64,000 bases of DNA from Hamadaea flava (GTDB lineage: Bacteria > Actinomycetota > Actinomycetes > Mycobacteriales > Micromonosporaceae). The translations under genes and the position numbers were made by a program. The stretch covers positions 7,502,001 to 7,566,000 of the forward strand of contig NZ_JAMZDZ010000001.1 in NCBI RefSeq assembly GCF_024172085.1, read 5' to 3'. This document shows, one piece after another, positions 8,963 through 17,063 of this stretch. Every line of letters begins with the position of its first letter. Within the stretch, counting starts at the first letter, position 1. The notes under the pieces were generated by a model that saw only the letters and a program-made list of their open reading frames with translations, was not told the origin of the DNA and ran no database searches.

Positions 8963-9275
8963 TCGCCTCGTCGAGCTTGGCCCGCAGCCGGCCCGCCGGC
9001 TGAGCGCCGACCACCTGCCAGACGACCTCGCCGCCGGAGAACAGCGCGAACGTCGGCATCGCCATGATCCCGTACGCCCGAGCCGTGGCCGGGTTCTCGT
9101 CCGCGTTGAGCTTCGCCACCTGGGCGCGGCCGGCGTACTCCCCGGTGAGCTGGTCGAGCACCGGCGCCATCTTGTGACACGGCGGGCACCACTCGGCCCA
9201 GAACTCCACCAGCACGGGTGCGTACGCCCCCAGCACCTCGTCGGCGAAAGTGGCGTCGGTGACAGACAGGGTCAT
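8931..9275 (-). CDS. Thioredoxin with CPPC active site
   Basis: A 114-residue single-domain thioredoxin (FWAEWCPPCHKMAPVLDQL; cis-proline region AMPTFALF). The redox pair Cys30/Cys33 is separated by Pro-Pro in place of the usual Gly-Pro, which in thioredoxin-fold proteins changes redox potential. It overlaps the MerR gene upstream by four bases (ATGA), so the two form one operon, and GGAGGAG precedes the ATG. Control by the MerR partner is inferred from the operon and the dyad at 9636-9651. Confidence 0.93.
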   Translation of the reverse strand: MTLSVTDATFADEVLGAYAPVLVEFWAEWCPPCHKMAPVLDQLTGEYAGRAQVAKLNADENPATARAYGIMAMPTFALFSGGEVVWQVVGAQPAGRLRAKLDEAISAAASGVRR

Positions 9276-9619
9276 GCGTTCTCCTCCAGTTCCAGGCTCA
9301 CCCGGCGGCGGATCTCGACCAGCCGCCCGATGCTCGCATCCAGATCGGCGAGCTTGCGGCCGAGCACCGCGACCGAGCCCGGGCACTGCGCGCCCGACGC
9401 GTGTCCTGATCGGAGGCACTCCACGAACGGCCGGGTCTCCTCCAGCGAGAACCCGATCTCCAGCAGCGACCGGATCTCCCGGACGAGGCGCAGATCGTCC
9501 TCGCCGTACTCCCGATAGCCGTTGGCGGTCCGGCGGGCGCTGAGCAGCCCGTGCTCCTCGTAGTACCGCAGCGTGCGGGCGCTCGTCCCGGCCTGGTCGG
9601 CCAGCTCACCAATGCGCAT
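9272..9619 (-). CDS. MerR-family transcriptional regulator
   Basis: A 115-residue MerR protein: N-terminal winged helix (MRIGELADQAGTSARTLRYYEEHGLL), then the dimerisation helix. Two cysteines sit in a short segment (ECLRSGHASGAQCPG, about residues 68-79), where metal- or redox-sensing MerR proteins keep their ligands, and there is no large effector domain. Overlap with the thioredoxin gene suggests a thiol-redox or metal stress role. A TACCGT -10 lies six bases before the ATG, with a perfect dyad overlapping the -35 area, consistent with autoregulation. Confidence 0.9.
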   Translation of the reverse strand: MRIGELADQAGTSARTLRYYEEHGLLSARRTANGYREYGEDDLRLVREIRSLLEIGFSLEETRPFVECLRSGHASGAQCPGSVAVLGRKLADLDASIGRLVEIRRRVSLELEENA

Positions 9620-9635
9620 GCGGCAACGGTAAACC

Positions 9636-9651
9636 TTGACGCCCGCGTCAA
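9636..9651 (-). promoter_or_regulatory. Candidate MerR operator and promoter
   Basis: Perfect dyad TTGACG-cccg-CGTCAA lying 17 bases upstream of the MerR start. On the minus strand its distal half supplies a TTGACG -35 hexamer, about 15 bases from TACCGT. MerR proteins normally bind dyads placed between or over the -35 and -10 boxes. Site assignment is inferred. Confidence 0.5.
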
Positions 9652-9769
9652 CGCTACTGTGACGTGGGTCGCCATTCGCCTGGCGTGTGTGCCGTGATCA
9701 GTGCGCCAGTCACGATGTTTCGCGCCGCGATTTGTCCGCTCAAGCAGCATGGCGGCGCGATGATCATCC

Positions 9770-10915
9770 TCAGATGGCGCTCAGCAGAGCCATCCCGGCG
9801 CGCAGCGAGCGGCGCTCCATCGCGTCCGCGAACGTCAGCTCGCCCCGGCACATCCCCGCGAACGCGCGCCAGCCCGCCTTGGTCGCCATCACGGTGTGGA
9901 AGGGCGCCGGGTGCTTACGGAACGCCGCCAGCAGCCGCCGTCCGGCGGCCATCTCCGGCAGCAGATCCTCGGTCACCATCCGCGTGTACGCCCCGACCAG
10001 CTCCGCGGGCCGATTGCGGTGGGTGGCGGCGGTCTGCCCGGCCAGCCGCCCCGAGCGCAGTGCGAAGCTGATGCCCTCGCGCGTCCACGGCTCCAGCAGT
10101 CCGGCCGCGTCGCCGGCCAGCAGCACCCGGTCCAGCCCCAGCGGCGAGTCGTCCGCGCGGCACCGCGTCAAGTGGCCCGAATCGTGCATCGGCTCCAGCC
10201 CGTCGAGCCCGAGTCTCGTCACGAAATCCGACAGGTACGCCTTGAGCCCGGACCCGTCGCTGCGGTCCCCGATGACTCCGACCGTGAGCCGATCCCCCTT
10301 CGGGAAGACCCAGCCGTACGACCCGGGCAGTTTGCCCCAGTCGATCAGCATCCGGCCCTCCCAGTCGCGGGCGCGGGCCCGGGTGACCGGCAGTTCGACC
10401 TCCAGCCCCACGTCGACCTGGGAGAACGTCGCCCCGACATGGCGCGCGGAGACTCCGCCGGAGCCGTCGGCGCCGATGATGACCCGGGAGGTCACCGTCT
10501 CACCACTGACGAGCCGGGCGACCGCCCGTTCCGGGTCCTGCCCGATCGACCGGACCAACGCCTGCTCCCGGATGACCGCGCCCGACTCCTGCGCCGCCTT
10601 CCGCAACGCGTGGTCGAACTCGTCGCGTACCACCATGGAGATCAATGGCTGGTCCATTTCGCGGGTGAACTCGCGGCCCCCGCGCAGCGTGAAGGTCGAT
10701 GCGCGCACCTGTGCGCGAGCCGGGACCGAGATCCAGCCGGACGCGACCCCGAGCGAGGTGGAGACGAGCCCGCCGCCGCACGTCTTGTAGCGCGGGTGGG
10801 TGGCGCGTTCCAGGACCACGGTGCGAGCGCCGCCACGGGCGGCGGTGATCGCCGCAGCGAGGCCCGCCGGCCCGGATCCGATGACCGCCACGTCCCAGTC
10901 TGCCGCTCGTGTCAC
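9770..10915 (-). CDS. Geranylgeranyl reductase-family FAD-dependent oxidoreductase
   Basis: A 381-residue flavoprotein with an N-terminal FAD-binding fold (WDVAVIGSGPAGLAAAITAA), the family segment TCGGGLV (about residue 45), and the second FAD motif LLAGDAAGLLEPWTREGISFAL (about 265-290). Relatives reduce isoprenoid chains (menaquinone tails, geranylgeranyl lipids) or act as halogenase-like monooxygenases. The GTG at 10915 is chosen because TATGCT (10923-10928 on the minus strand) lies seven bases before it; ATG at 10927 is in frame. No pathway genes adjoin it, so the substrate is open. Confidence 0.85.
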   Translation of the reverse strand: MTRAADWDVAVIGSGPAGLAAAITAARGGARTVVLERATHPRYKTCGGGLVSTSLGVASGWISVPARAQVRASTFTLRGGREFTREMDQPLISMVVRDEFDHALRKAAQESGAVIREQALVRSIGQDPERAVARLVSGETVTSRVIIGADGSGGVSARHVGATFSQVDVGLEVELPVTRARARDWEGRMLIDWGKLPGSYGWVFPKGDRLTVGVIGDRSDGSGLKAYLSDFVTRLGLDGLEPMHDSGHLTRCRADDSPLGLDRVLLAGDAAGLLEPWTREGISFALRSGRLAGQTAATHRNRPAELVGAYTRMVTEDLLPEMAAGRRLLAAFRKHPAPFHTVMATKAGWRAFAGMCRGELTFADAMERRSLRAGMALLSAI

Positions 10916-10973
10916 GCTCGCCAGCATATGCGTGGGAGTGATTCCCGGAGTGCCGGGGTGAATCTTCAACCAG

Positions 10974-10990
10974 ATGCGGGATTACCGCAT
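10974..10990. promoter_or_regulatory. Short inverted repeat in divergent promoter region
   Basis: ATGCGG-gatta-CCGCAT, a 6-bp dyad between two divergent genes (starts at 10915 and 11100). It could be an operator; no matching regulator is adjacent. Nothing else stands out in 10929-11037 apart from a TAGCGT -10-like box at 11038-11043. Confidence 0.3.
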
Positions 10991-11056
10991 TTGAAATGTC
11001 CTATCTAGAACTATTGTCCGCTCGTGTCCGGTCGGCGTAGCGTCAACGCCTGTCAG

Positions 11057-11077
11057 AACCCGCCGCTCGGGCGGGTT
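11057..11077 (+). promoter_or_regulatory. 5' leader hairpin before the coiled-coil gene
   Basis: AACCCGCC-gctcg-GGCGGGTT, a perfect 8-bp stem followed by CTT, placed 23 bases before the ATG at 11100 and just downstream of a TAGCGT box (11038-11043). It looks like a terminator but sits inside the presumed leader, so it may act as an attenuator or as a 5' stabilising stem. Confidence 0.45.
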
Positions 11078-11099
11078 CTTCGCTGGGGGGAGGAGTCCA

Positions 11100-11606
11100 A
11101 TGTCGGTCGATGTGGACAGGCAAGCCGAAGAGAACCTGCGAGGTCTCGTGGACGGCTGGCGAGCGGGAATCGACGCACCGAGGGTGGAGTACCTTAAGCC
11201 GGTGGCCGAGTTCGTGCTGAGCAGGCAGCTGCAGGGTGAGCGCGTCCTCGAGCTCATCGACGCCCGCTTCGACCAGGTCGACGAGCGCTTCGACTCGGTC
11301 GAGCGCAGCCTTGAGCGAGTGGAGAGTGGCCAGAACTCACTGCGGGCCGAGATGCGTCACAGCCTCGTCACGGTAGACACCAGGCTCACCGGCCTGGAAA
11401 GTCGAGCCGACACGGTCAGCGCCAGCCTGAAGACGCTGGGTGAACGGCTGACCAGACTGGACGACAAGGTCACCAGGCGCATGGACGCCATGGACGTGAA
11501 GTTCGACAAGCGCATGGACGCCATGGACGTGAAGTTCGACAAGCGCCTCAAGGAGATCGAGGTTCGGATCCTCAAGGGTGTCGCGGCGCTGCTCGCCGAG
11601 CGCTAG
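11100..11606 (+). CDS. Coiled-coil protein, function unknown
   Basis: A 168-residue, highly charged, almost entirely helical protein with heptad patterns (FDQVDERFDSVERSLERVES; LTRLDDKVTRRMDAMDVKFD). There is no signal peptide or membrane segment. GGGGGGAGGAG precedes the ATG. Residues 127-148 contain an 11-residue unit (RMDAMDVKFDK) repeated exactly, encoded by a perfect 33-bp tandem duplication, which keeps coiled-coil register (11 = hendecad). Probably a cytoplasmic oligomeric scaffold; no family recognised. Confidence 0.75.
   Translation: MSVDVDRQAEENLRGLVDGWRAGIDAPRVEYLKPVAEFVLSRQLQGERVLELIDARFDQVDERFDSVERSLERVESGQNSLRAEMRHSLVTVDTRLTGLESRADTVSASLKTLGERLTRLDDKVTRRMDAMDVKFDKRMDAMDVKFDKRLKEIEVRILKGVAALLAER
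11478..11543 (+). repeat. Perfect 33-bp in-frame tandem duplication
   Basis: Two identical 33-base units (11478-11510 and 11511-11543) inside the coiled-coil gene, each coding RMDAMDVKFDK. The absence of any silent difference suggests a recent duplication or a slippage-prone site. Confidence 0.9.
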
Positions 11607-11639
11607 TCATCGCGCATCCTGGATGAGCGCGGACCCGGC

Positions 11640-12752
11640 TCAGCCGAAGGTGTTGCATTGCTTGGGATCGCCGGTCTGATACCCCTGGGTGAACCACTGC
11701 TGACGCTGCGCTGAGCTGCCGTGGGTGAAGCCCGCCTCGTTGATCTGTCCTCCGGACTGCTGCTGGATGCGGTCGTCGCCCACCGCGGCGGCCGCGTTCA
11801 GCGCCTCCTGGAGGTCGGCCGTGGTGAGGCTCTTGAAGATCGGTACGCCGCTGGCGTCGGTCGTCCCGGACGCGGCTTTCGCCCACACCCCGGCGTAGCA
11901 GTCGGCCTGGAGTTCCATGGCGACGGAGTACTTGTTGGCGTTGGCCGGGTCGCGTTGCTGCGCGCGGCGTACCTGGGCTTCGGTGCCGAGCAGGTTCTGC
12001 ACGTGGTGGCCGTATTCGTGGGCGAGCACGTAGGCCTGCGCGAAGTTGCCGGGCGCGCCGAACCGGTTGGCGAGTTCGTCGTAGAAGCTGAGGTCGATGT
12101 AGACCCGTTTGTCGCCGGGGCAGTAGAACGGGCCGACGCCGGAGGTGGCCGCTCCGCAGGCGGTGGAGACCTGGCCGGAGAAGAACCGGGTCGGCACGAT
12201 CTCGTAGTTCTTGCCCATGGTCTGCGGCAACGACTTCTGCCAGTACGCCTGGACCGAGTTGATGTACGCCAGGTTCCGGCAGGCCGGGTCGTCGAACCGG
12301 TTCGGGTTGCTCTTGGCGCATGTCGACGCGAGCGAGGAGCTGTTCGGGCTCGGGTTGGTGCCGCCGAGTCCGCCGAGGTCGCCGAGGCCGGACAGGTCGC
12401 CCCGGCCGAGGCAGCAGAACAGGCCGATGCAGACGACCGCGACGAGCAGGATGATCAGCAGCCCGCCCCTGCCCATCTTGCGGCCGCCCTGACCGGCCTG
12501 GCCGCCCTGGCCCTCCTGGTTCTGCCCGCCGCCGCGGAAGATCATCGGCAGCAGGCCGCTCAGGCAGCCGGCCATGCCCGCGCCCCCGCCGCCGAGACCG
12601 CCGCCACCGCCACCGCCACCGCCCGAGGAGCCGGGGAAGTTCATGCCGGGGAAGCCGCCGCTGGGTGGCTCGCTCCCACCGCCGCCACCGCCGGAGCCGC
12701 GAATGTCCTCGACTTGACTCGGGTCGAGGTCGGCGTTCTCGTTGAGCGACAT
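11640..12752 (-). CDS. Membrane-anchored neutral zinc metallopeptidase (YpfJ family)
   Basis: A 370-residue protein: a Gly-rich cytoplasmic N-terminus (runs of 5-9 glycines, residues 20-70), one transmembrane helix (about 93-113, LLIILLVAVVCIGLFCCLG), and an extracytoplasmic peptidase domain with the HEYGHH zinc motif (about residue 245) and a downstream ELQADCYAG segment supplying the third ligand. The C-terminus has FTHGSSAQRQQWFTQGY, characteristic of the family. Biological substrates are unknown. A GACAAT -10-like box six bases before the ATG supports the start. It is divergent from the ABC-F gene. Confidence 0.9.
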   Translation of the reverse strand: MSLNENADLDPSQVEDIRGSGGGGGGSEPPSGGFPGMNFPGSSGGGGGGGGGLGGGGAGMAGCLSGLLPMIFRGGGQNQEGQGGQAGQGGRKMGRGGLLIILLVAVVCIGLFCCLGRGDLSGLGDLGGLGGTNPSPNSSSLASTCAKSNPNRFDDPACRNLAYINSVQAYWQKSLPQTMGKNYEIVPTRFFSGQVSTACGAATSGVGPFYCPGDKRVYIDLSFYDELANRFGAPGNFAQAYVLAHEYGHHVQNLLGTEAQVRRAQQRDPANANKYSVAMELQADCYAGVWAKAASGTTDASGVPIFKSLTTADLQEALNAAAAVGDDRIQQQSGGQINEAGFTHGSSAQRQQWFTQGYQTGDPKQCNTFG

Positions 12753-12848
12753 GCGCCTATTGTCGCGGTTTGCGAGCGATGTGCGGGCGGTTTCACAGCC
12801 TCTGCGCTGGAAAACCGCTTCGGGCCCCCCGGTAGACTCGGGGCCACC

Positions 12849-14450
12849 ATGATTACCGCAACCGGGCTCGAGCTGCGCGCCGGCAGCCGCATCCTGCTCT
12901 CCGACGCGATCCTCCGAGTTCAGCCCGGCGACCGGATCGGTCTGGTCGGCCGTAACGGCGCGGGCAAGACGACCTCGCTGAAAGTGCTCGCCGGCGAGGG
13001 TCATCCTTACGCCGGGAAGCTGGAGAGCCGAGGACCCGTCGGCTACCTCCCGCAGGATCCGCGTACGGGGGATCTTGAAGTCACCGCGCGCGACCGGGTG
13101 CTGTCCGCTCGTGGGCTCGACGCGCTGCTGCGGGAGATGAAGGAACTCGAGCTGCTGATGGCCGACGGCGACGACCGCGCGGTCCGCCGTTACGGAGCGC
13201 TGGAGGACCAGTTCGCCGCCCTCGGCGGGTACGCTGCCGAGGCCGAGGCGGCCCGGATCTGCGCCAACCTGGGTCTGCCCGACCGGGTGCTGGCCCAGAC
13301 CATCGGTACGCTCTCCGGCGGGCAGCGACGCCGGATCGAGCTGGCCCGCATCCTGTTCCGCGACCTGGGTCAGCCCGGCGGCGGCATCCTGCTCCTCGAC
13401 GAGCCGACCAACCACCTCGACGCCGACTCGATCACCTGGCTGCGCGGCTTCCTCGCCGGGCACAAGGGTGGTCTCGTGGTCATCTCGCACGACGCCTCGA
13501 TGCTGGAGGCGGTCGTGAACAAGGTCTGGTTCCTCGACGCCAACCGGGCGACCGTCGACGTCTACAACGTCGGCTGGAAGAAGTATCTGGAGCAGCGGCA
13601 GACCGACGAGCGGCGGCGGCAGCGTGAGCGCGCCAACGCCGAGAAGAAGGCCGGCGCCCTGATGGCGCAGGCCGACAAGCTGCGGGCCAAGGCCACCAAG
13701 ACGGTCGCCGCGCAGAACATGGCCAAGCGCGCCGAGAAGCTGATCGGCGGGCTCGAAGAGGTGCGATCCGCCGACAAGGTCGCCAAGGTGCGGTTCCCGA
13801 CTCCGGAACCGTGTGGGAAGACGCCGCTGACGGCGTCCGGGCTGTCGAAGGCGTACGGGTCGCTGGAGATCTTCACCGGAGTGGACGTCGCCGTCGACAA
13901 GGGTTCCCGGGTCGCCATTCTGGGGCTCAACGGTGCGGGGAAGACCACGCTGCTGCGGATGCTGGCCGGCGTACTGTCGCCCGACACCGGCGAGGTGCTG
14001 GCCGGGCACGGGCTGCGGATCGGTTACTACGCCCAGGAGCACGAGCAGCTCGACGTCCAGCGCACGATCCTGGACCACATGCGGTCGGCCGCGCCCGACC
14101 AGACCGACACGGACCTGCGGCGGATCCTCGGCGCGTTCCTGTTCAGCGGGGACGACGTCGACAAGCCCGCGGGCGTGCTGTCCGGCGGCGAGAAGACCCG
14201 GCTGGCGCTGGCCACCCTGGTCTGCTCCGGGGCGAACGTGCTGCTGCTCGACGAGCCGACGAACAACCTCGACCCGGTCAGCCGGGAGCAGGTGCTCGAC
14301 GCGATCGCCCGCTACCCGGGCGCGATCGTGCTGGTGACGCACGACCCCGGCGCGGTGACGGCGCTCAAGCCGGACCGGGCGATCCTGCTGCCCGACGGCG
14401 TCGAGGACGCCTGGAATGACGACCTGCTGGAGCTGGTCGAGCTCGCCTGA
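12849..14450 (+). CDS. ABC-F family ATP-binding protein
   Basis: A 533-residue protein with two ABC ATPase domains and no membrane segments. First domain: Walker A GRNGAGKT (about 34-41), LSGGQRRRIELARIL, Walker B ILLLDEPTNHLD. A charged inter-domain linker follows (about 240-310, EQRQTDERRRQRERANAEKK). Second domain: GLNGAGKTT (about 358), LSGGEKTRLALA, LLLDEPTNNLD. ABC-F proteins act at the ribosomal E site in translation control or antibiotic protection. The second domain resembles housekeeping members more than drug-specific ones. TAGACT at 12832-12837 suggests a near-leaderless promoter. Confidence 0.92.
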   Translation: MITATGLELRAGSRILLSDAILRVQPGDRIGLVGRNGAGKTTSLKVLAGEGHPYAGKLESRGPVGYLPQDPRTGDLEVTARDRVLSARGLDALLREMKELELLMADGDDRAVRRYGALEDQFAALGGYAAEAEAARICANLGLPDRVLAQTIGTLSGGQRRRIELARILFRDLGQPGGGILLLDEPTNHLDADSITWLRGFLAGHKGGLVVISHDASMLEAVVNKVWFLDANRATVDVYNVGWKKYLEQRQTDERRRQRERANAEKKAGALMAQADKLRAKATKTVAAQNMAKRAEKLIGGLEEVRSADKVAKVRFPTPEPCGKTPLTASGLSKAYGSLEIFTGVDVAVDKGSRVAILGLNGAGKTTLLRMLAGVLSPDTGEVLAGHGLRIGYYAQEHEQLDVQRTILDHMRSAAPDQTDTDLRRILGAFLFSGDDVDKPAGVLSGGEKTRLALATLVCSGANVLLLDEPTNNLDPVSREQVLDAIARYPGAIVLVTHDPGAVTALKPDRAILLPDGVEDAWNDDLLELVELA

Positions 14451-14468
14451 CAGCTCCCCGCCGGCGAA

Positions 14469-15785
14469 TCACCACGGCGTCGCCAGCACCGCCTCCACGA
14501 CGACGGCCGTGAGCGCCCCCACCCCGGCCAGCACCAGCGGCGGGGGTGGGATCGGCCCGCCGCGCTGTTCCGGCGCCACGGCGGCGACCGTCAGCCAGGG
14601 GAAGTACGCCAGCCACGCATGCTCGATGCCGCCCCGGGCCAATCCGGCGGCCACCGAGAAGACCACAGCGGCCCCTGCGCCCGCCAGAAACGGCCATCCA
14701 GGCGTGTTCCGCAGTTTGCGTATGCCGGGCACCAAAGCGGGTCCTGCGGCCAGCAGAAGGGCAACGAGGCTGATCGCCGCCCAGGGCAGGGCGGGCCGGG
14801 CCGGTTCGACCCGGACGGCGAAGTCGTTGTGGGCGCTGAGCAGCCCGTCCAGCCAGTTGAACCCGGCCGCCCAGGCGGCCAGTACGGGCAACAGCACGCC
14901 CAGGCCGCCGGCCCAGTTCAGGGCGGCCCGGCGACGGGCGAAGTTCAGGCATACCACCGTCAGGCCCAGCCACGCCGCGGCGTACGAGAAGAGCGCGGCC
15001 GTGCCGAGCGCGATGCCGGAGACGAGCGACCAGGCCAGGGCGCGGGTGCCGTGTCTGATCGTGGCGCGAACCCCGGCGGCGATCGTCGCCGCGCCCAGCG
15101 TGCCCACCAGGGCGTCGATCGAGACCGCGAGCCAGACCGCCCAGGTGGCCAGCAGGAGCAGCGGGGCGTAACTGCGGGCCGCCGCCTCGCCGCAGACCTC
15201 GCGGACCGCGGACAGCACGAGCGGGGCCACCAGCGCGCCCAACGCCGTGACGGCCAGGCCGAGCAGCAGATGGTCGGTCAACCCGGCCCGCTGCAGCGCC
15301 CAGAGCAGCATCACCGGGCCCGGCGGGTGCCCGCGGCTGGCGATCGACTTCTCCGCGGCGGTGGCGGTGTAAGCGCGCAAGTACTCCCAAGGGTGATCAC
15401 CCATCGCGGTGACATCGGTCAGGTAACTGTCCGGACTCAGCAGTGCGCGGGTGAATCCGTCGGCACCGTCCACGTAGGCCAGACCCACCGACCAGAGGAG
15501 CAATCCGCAATAGGAAACGATTACGAGCATTCCCCACCGTGCGGAATGGAACCAGCCGCGATGCGCAAAAGTAAGGACCGAAAGCGCAATCAGTGGTGCC
15601 AGCACCGTCGCCGGGCCGATCTCAACTCGATAACGGCCGAGAAATGGCGCGCTCGCGGTACCGAGTGCGACTCCGGCGCGAACAGCTAGCCAGGTCGCGG
15701 CGGTACCCGCCGTGACCAGCGCCAACCAGGTGAAAAGGTCGTCACGTTCACGTCTGCGCGCGCCTGCGAGGTCATCGGTCACCAC
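14469..15785 (-). CDS. Polytopic membrane protein, glycosyltransferase-like
   Basis: A 438-residue protein with about ten hydrophobic helices. An extracytoplasmic loop has the segment SRGHPPGPVMLLWAL (about 150-165) and an acidic N-terminal loop, features seen in lipid-linked mannosyl/arabinosyl transferases of the GT-C type. No diagnostic catalytic pair is certain, so the function is a suggestion. The GTG at 15785 follows a TAGCCT box (15794-15799 on the minus strand) by eight bases. It is convergent with the ABC-F gene, 18 bases apart. Confidence 0.75.
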   Translation of the reverse strand: MVTDDLAGARRRERDDLFTWLALVTAGTAATWLAVRAGVALGTASAPFLGRYRVEIGPATVLAPLIALSVLTFAHRGWFHSARWGMLVIVSYCGLLLWSVGLAYVDGADGFTRALLSPDSYLTDVTAMGDHPWEYLRAYTATAAEKSIASRGHPPGPVMLLWALQRAGLTDHLLLGLAVTALGALVAPLVLSAVREVCGEAAARSYAPLLLLATWAVWLAVSIDALVGTLGAATIAAGVRATIRHGTRALAWSLVSGIALGTAALFSYAAAWLGLTVVCLNFARRRAALNWAGGLGVLLPVLAAWAAGFNWLDGLLSAHNDFAVRVEPARPALPWAAISLVALLLAAGPALVPGIRKLRNTPGWPFLAGAGAAVVFSVAAGLARGGIEHAWLAYFPWLTVAAVAPEQRGGPIPPPPLVLAGVGALTAVVVEAVLATPW

Positions 15786-15867
15786 GGCGGATCAGGCTAT
15801 CGGGTAGCCGACAGTGGCGTGCGTGTCGGTTGGCGTGTAGTTGATATCTAGCGCATGATCGTTCCAG

Positions 15868-15889
15868 GCGGTCTAATAGATGAGACCGC
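15868..15889 (+). promoter_or_regulatory. Dyad upstream of the small HTH gene
   Basis: GCGGTCT-aatagatg-AGACCGC, a perfect 7-bp dyad whose right arm ends 36 bases before the HTH ATG. It could be an operator or a leader hairpin; the adjacent HTH protein is an obvious candidate ligand, but this is inference. Confidence 0.35.
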
Positions 15890-15925
15890 GTAACCGCACC
15901 ATCTTTCGGACGTGAGGGATTCACG

Positions 15926-16153
15926 ATGGCAGCCACCGGCACAGCTACCACCACAGAGAAGGGTCGCCGGATCGTCGGGACCGAGCGGCAGACCCTGGCG
16001 AAGGACCTCGTCAAGCGGTACACCTCCGGGGAGAGCATCCGCGCTCTGGCCTCGTCGACGGGCCGTTCCTACGGGTTCATTCACCGGGTGCTCACCGAGG
16101 CGGGCGTCCAGCTGCGTCAGCGGGGCGGCGCCCGTCGCCGCAAGAAGGCCTGA
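15926..16153 (+). CDS. Small helix-turn-helix DNA-binding protein
   Basis: A 75-residue basic protein: a Thr-rich N-terminus, a helix-turn-helix (SIRALASSTGRSYGFIHRVL, about residues 37-56) and a basic tail ending RRRKKA. Near-identical short proteins are widespread in actinobacteria, where they behave as an abundant, strongly conserved HTH class of undefined role. GAGGGA precedes the ATG. It lies immediately upstream of the enoyl-CoA hydratase gene, though that gene has its own -10 box. Confidence 0.85.
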   Translation: MAATGTATTTEKGRRIVGTERQTLAKDLVKRYTSGESIRALASSTGRSYGFIHRVLTEAGVQLRQRGGARRRKKA

Positions 16154-16192
16154 CCGCCTTTTCCCCCGGACAAGCGGATACGATCTGCAGGC

Positions 16193-16984
16193 ATGACCTC
16201 GCGATCGCCACAGGACGTGCACCCGGCCGGCGACACCCCGCCGGCCGGTGTACGGATGGAGGCTGACGGTCCGATCGCGACGATCACGCTTGATCGTCCC
16301 GAAGTTCTGAATGCGCAGACCACGGCGACGTGGGAAAGCCTGCGCGACATCGGTTCGGCGCTGCGCGCCGACGTCAGAGTGGTGGTGCTCCGCGGCGAGG
16401 GGCGGGCCTTCTCGGCCGGATTAGACCTTGCCCATGCCCAGGCCAACCTGGGTGAGCTCGCCGCGGTGCCCCCCGACGAGGCCGAAGTCCGGATCGGGCG
16501 CTTCCAGGAGGCGTTCTCCTGGTTGCGCCGCACCGACATCGTGACCATCGCCGCCGTGCAGGGCCATGCCATCGGAGCCGGTTTCCAGCTCGCGCTGGCC
16601 TGCGACTTCCGGGTCGTCGCCGACGACGCCCGGTTCGCCATGAAAGAAGTGACCTTGGGCTTGGTGCCCGATTTGACGGGCACCAAGCGGCTCGTCGACC
16701 TCGTCGGCTACTCGCGCGCCCTCGAACTGTGCGCCACCGGGCGTACGGTCGGCGCGGAGGAGGCCGAGCGGATCGGGCTGGCCACTGTTCGCGTACCGCG
16801 AACAGAGCTGGACCAGGCGGCTCGGGATCTGGCGGCCGCGCTGCTCGCGGCCGATCGCAACGCCCTCATCGAGATAAAGGCGCTGATCGCGGGCGCTTCC
16901 CACCGGTCGTACGCCGAACAGGCGCTCGCCGAACGGCAGGCTCAGGTACGCCGCATCCGGGAGATCGCCGGGCTGGGCGAGTAG
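16193..16984 (+). CDS. Enoyl-CoA hydratase/isomerase family protein
   Basis: A 263-residue crotonase-fold protein. The oxyanion-hole segments are GRAFSAGLDL (about 70-79) and GHAIGAGFQLALACD (about 124-138). The two glutamates equivalent to the catalytic pair of crotonase appear to be kept (Glu152 in MKEVTLG, Glu178 in RALEL), so true hydratase activity is possible. TACGAT (16179-16184) lies eight bases before the ATG, indicating its own leaderless transcript. There are no other beta-oxidation genes nearby. Confidence 0.88.
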   Translation: MTSRSPQDVHPAGDTPPAGVRMEADGPIATITLDRPEVLNAQTTATWESLRDIGSALRADVRVVVLRGEGRAFSAGLDLAHAQANLGELAAVPPDEAEVRIGRFQEAFSWLRRTDIVTIAAVQGHAIGAGFQLALACDFRVVADDARFAMKEVTLGLVPDLTGTKRLVDLVGYSRALELCATGRTVGAEEAERIGLATVRVPRTELDQAARDLAAALLAADRNALIEIKALIAGASHRSYAEQALAERQAQVRRIREIAGLGE

Positions 16985-17063
16985 CGCCACCCATGCGCCC
17001 GGGCGGGAATGTCAGCCTCGCCTTGTAGGTTTGCCTTTCAGGATCTTCCTGGGAGGGCAACAC

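Noticed and set aside
9654-9769. Short frames in the gap between the MerR gene and the flavoprotein
   Set aside because: No ribosome site, poor third-position GC and no recognisable protein; apart from the MerR promoter the gap holds nothing I can support.
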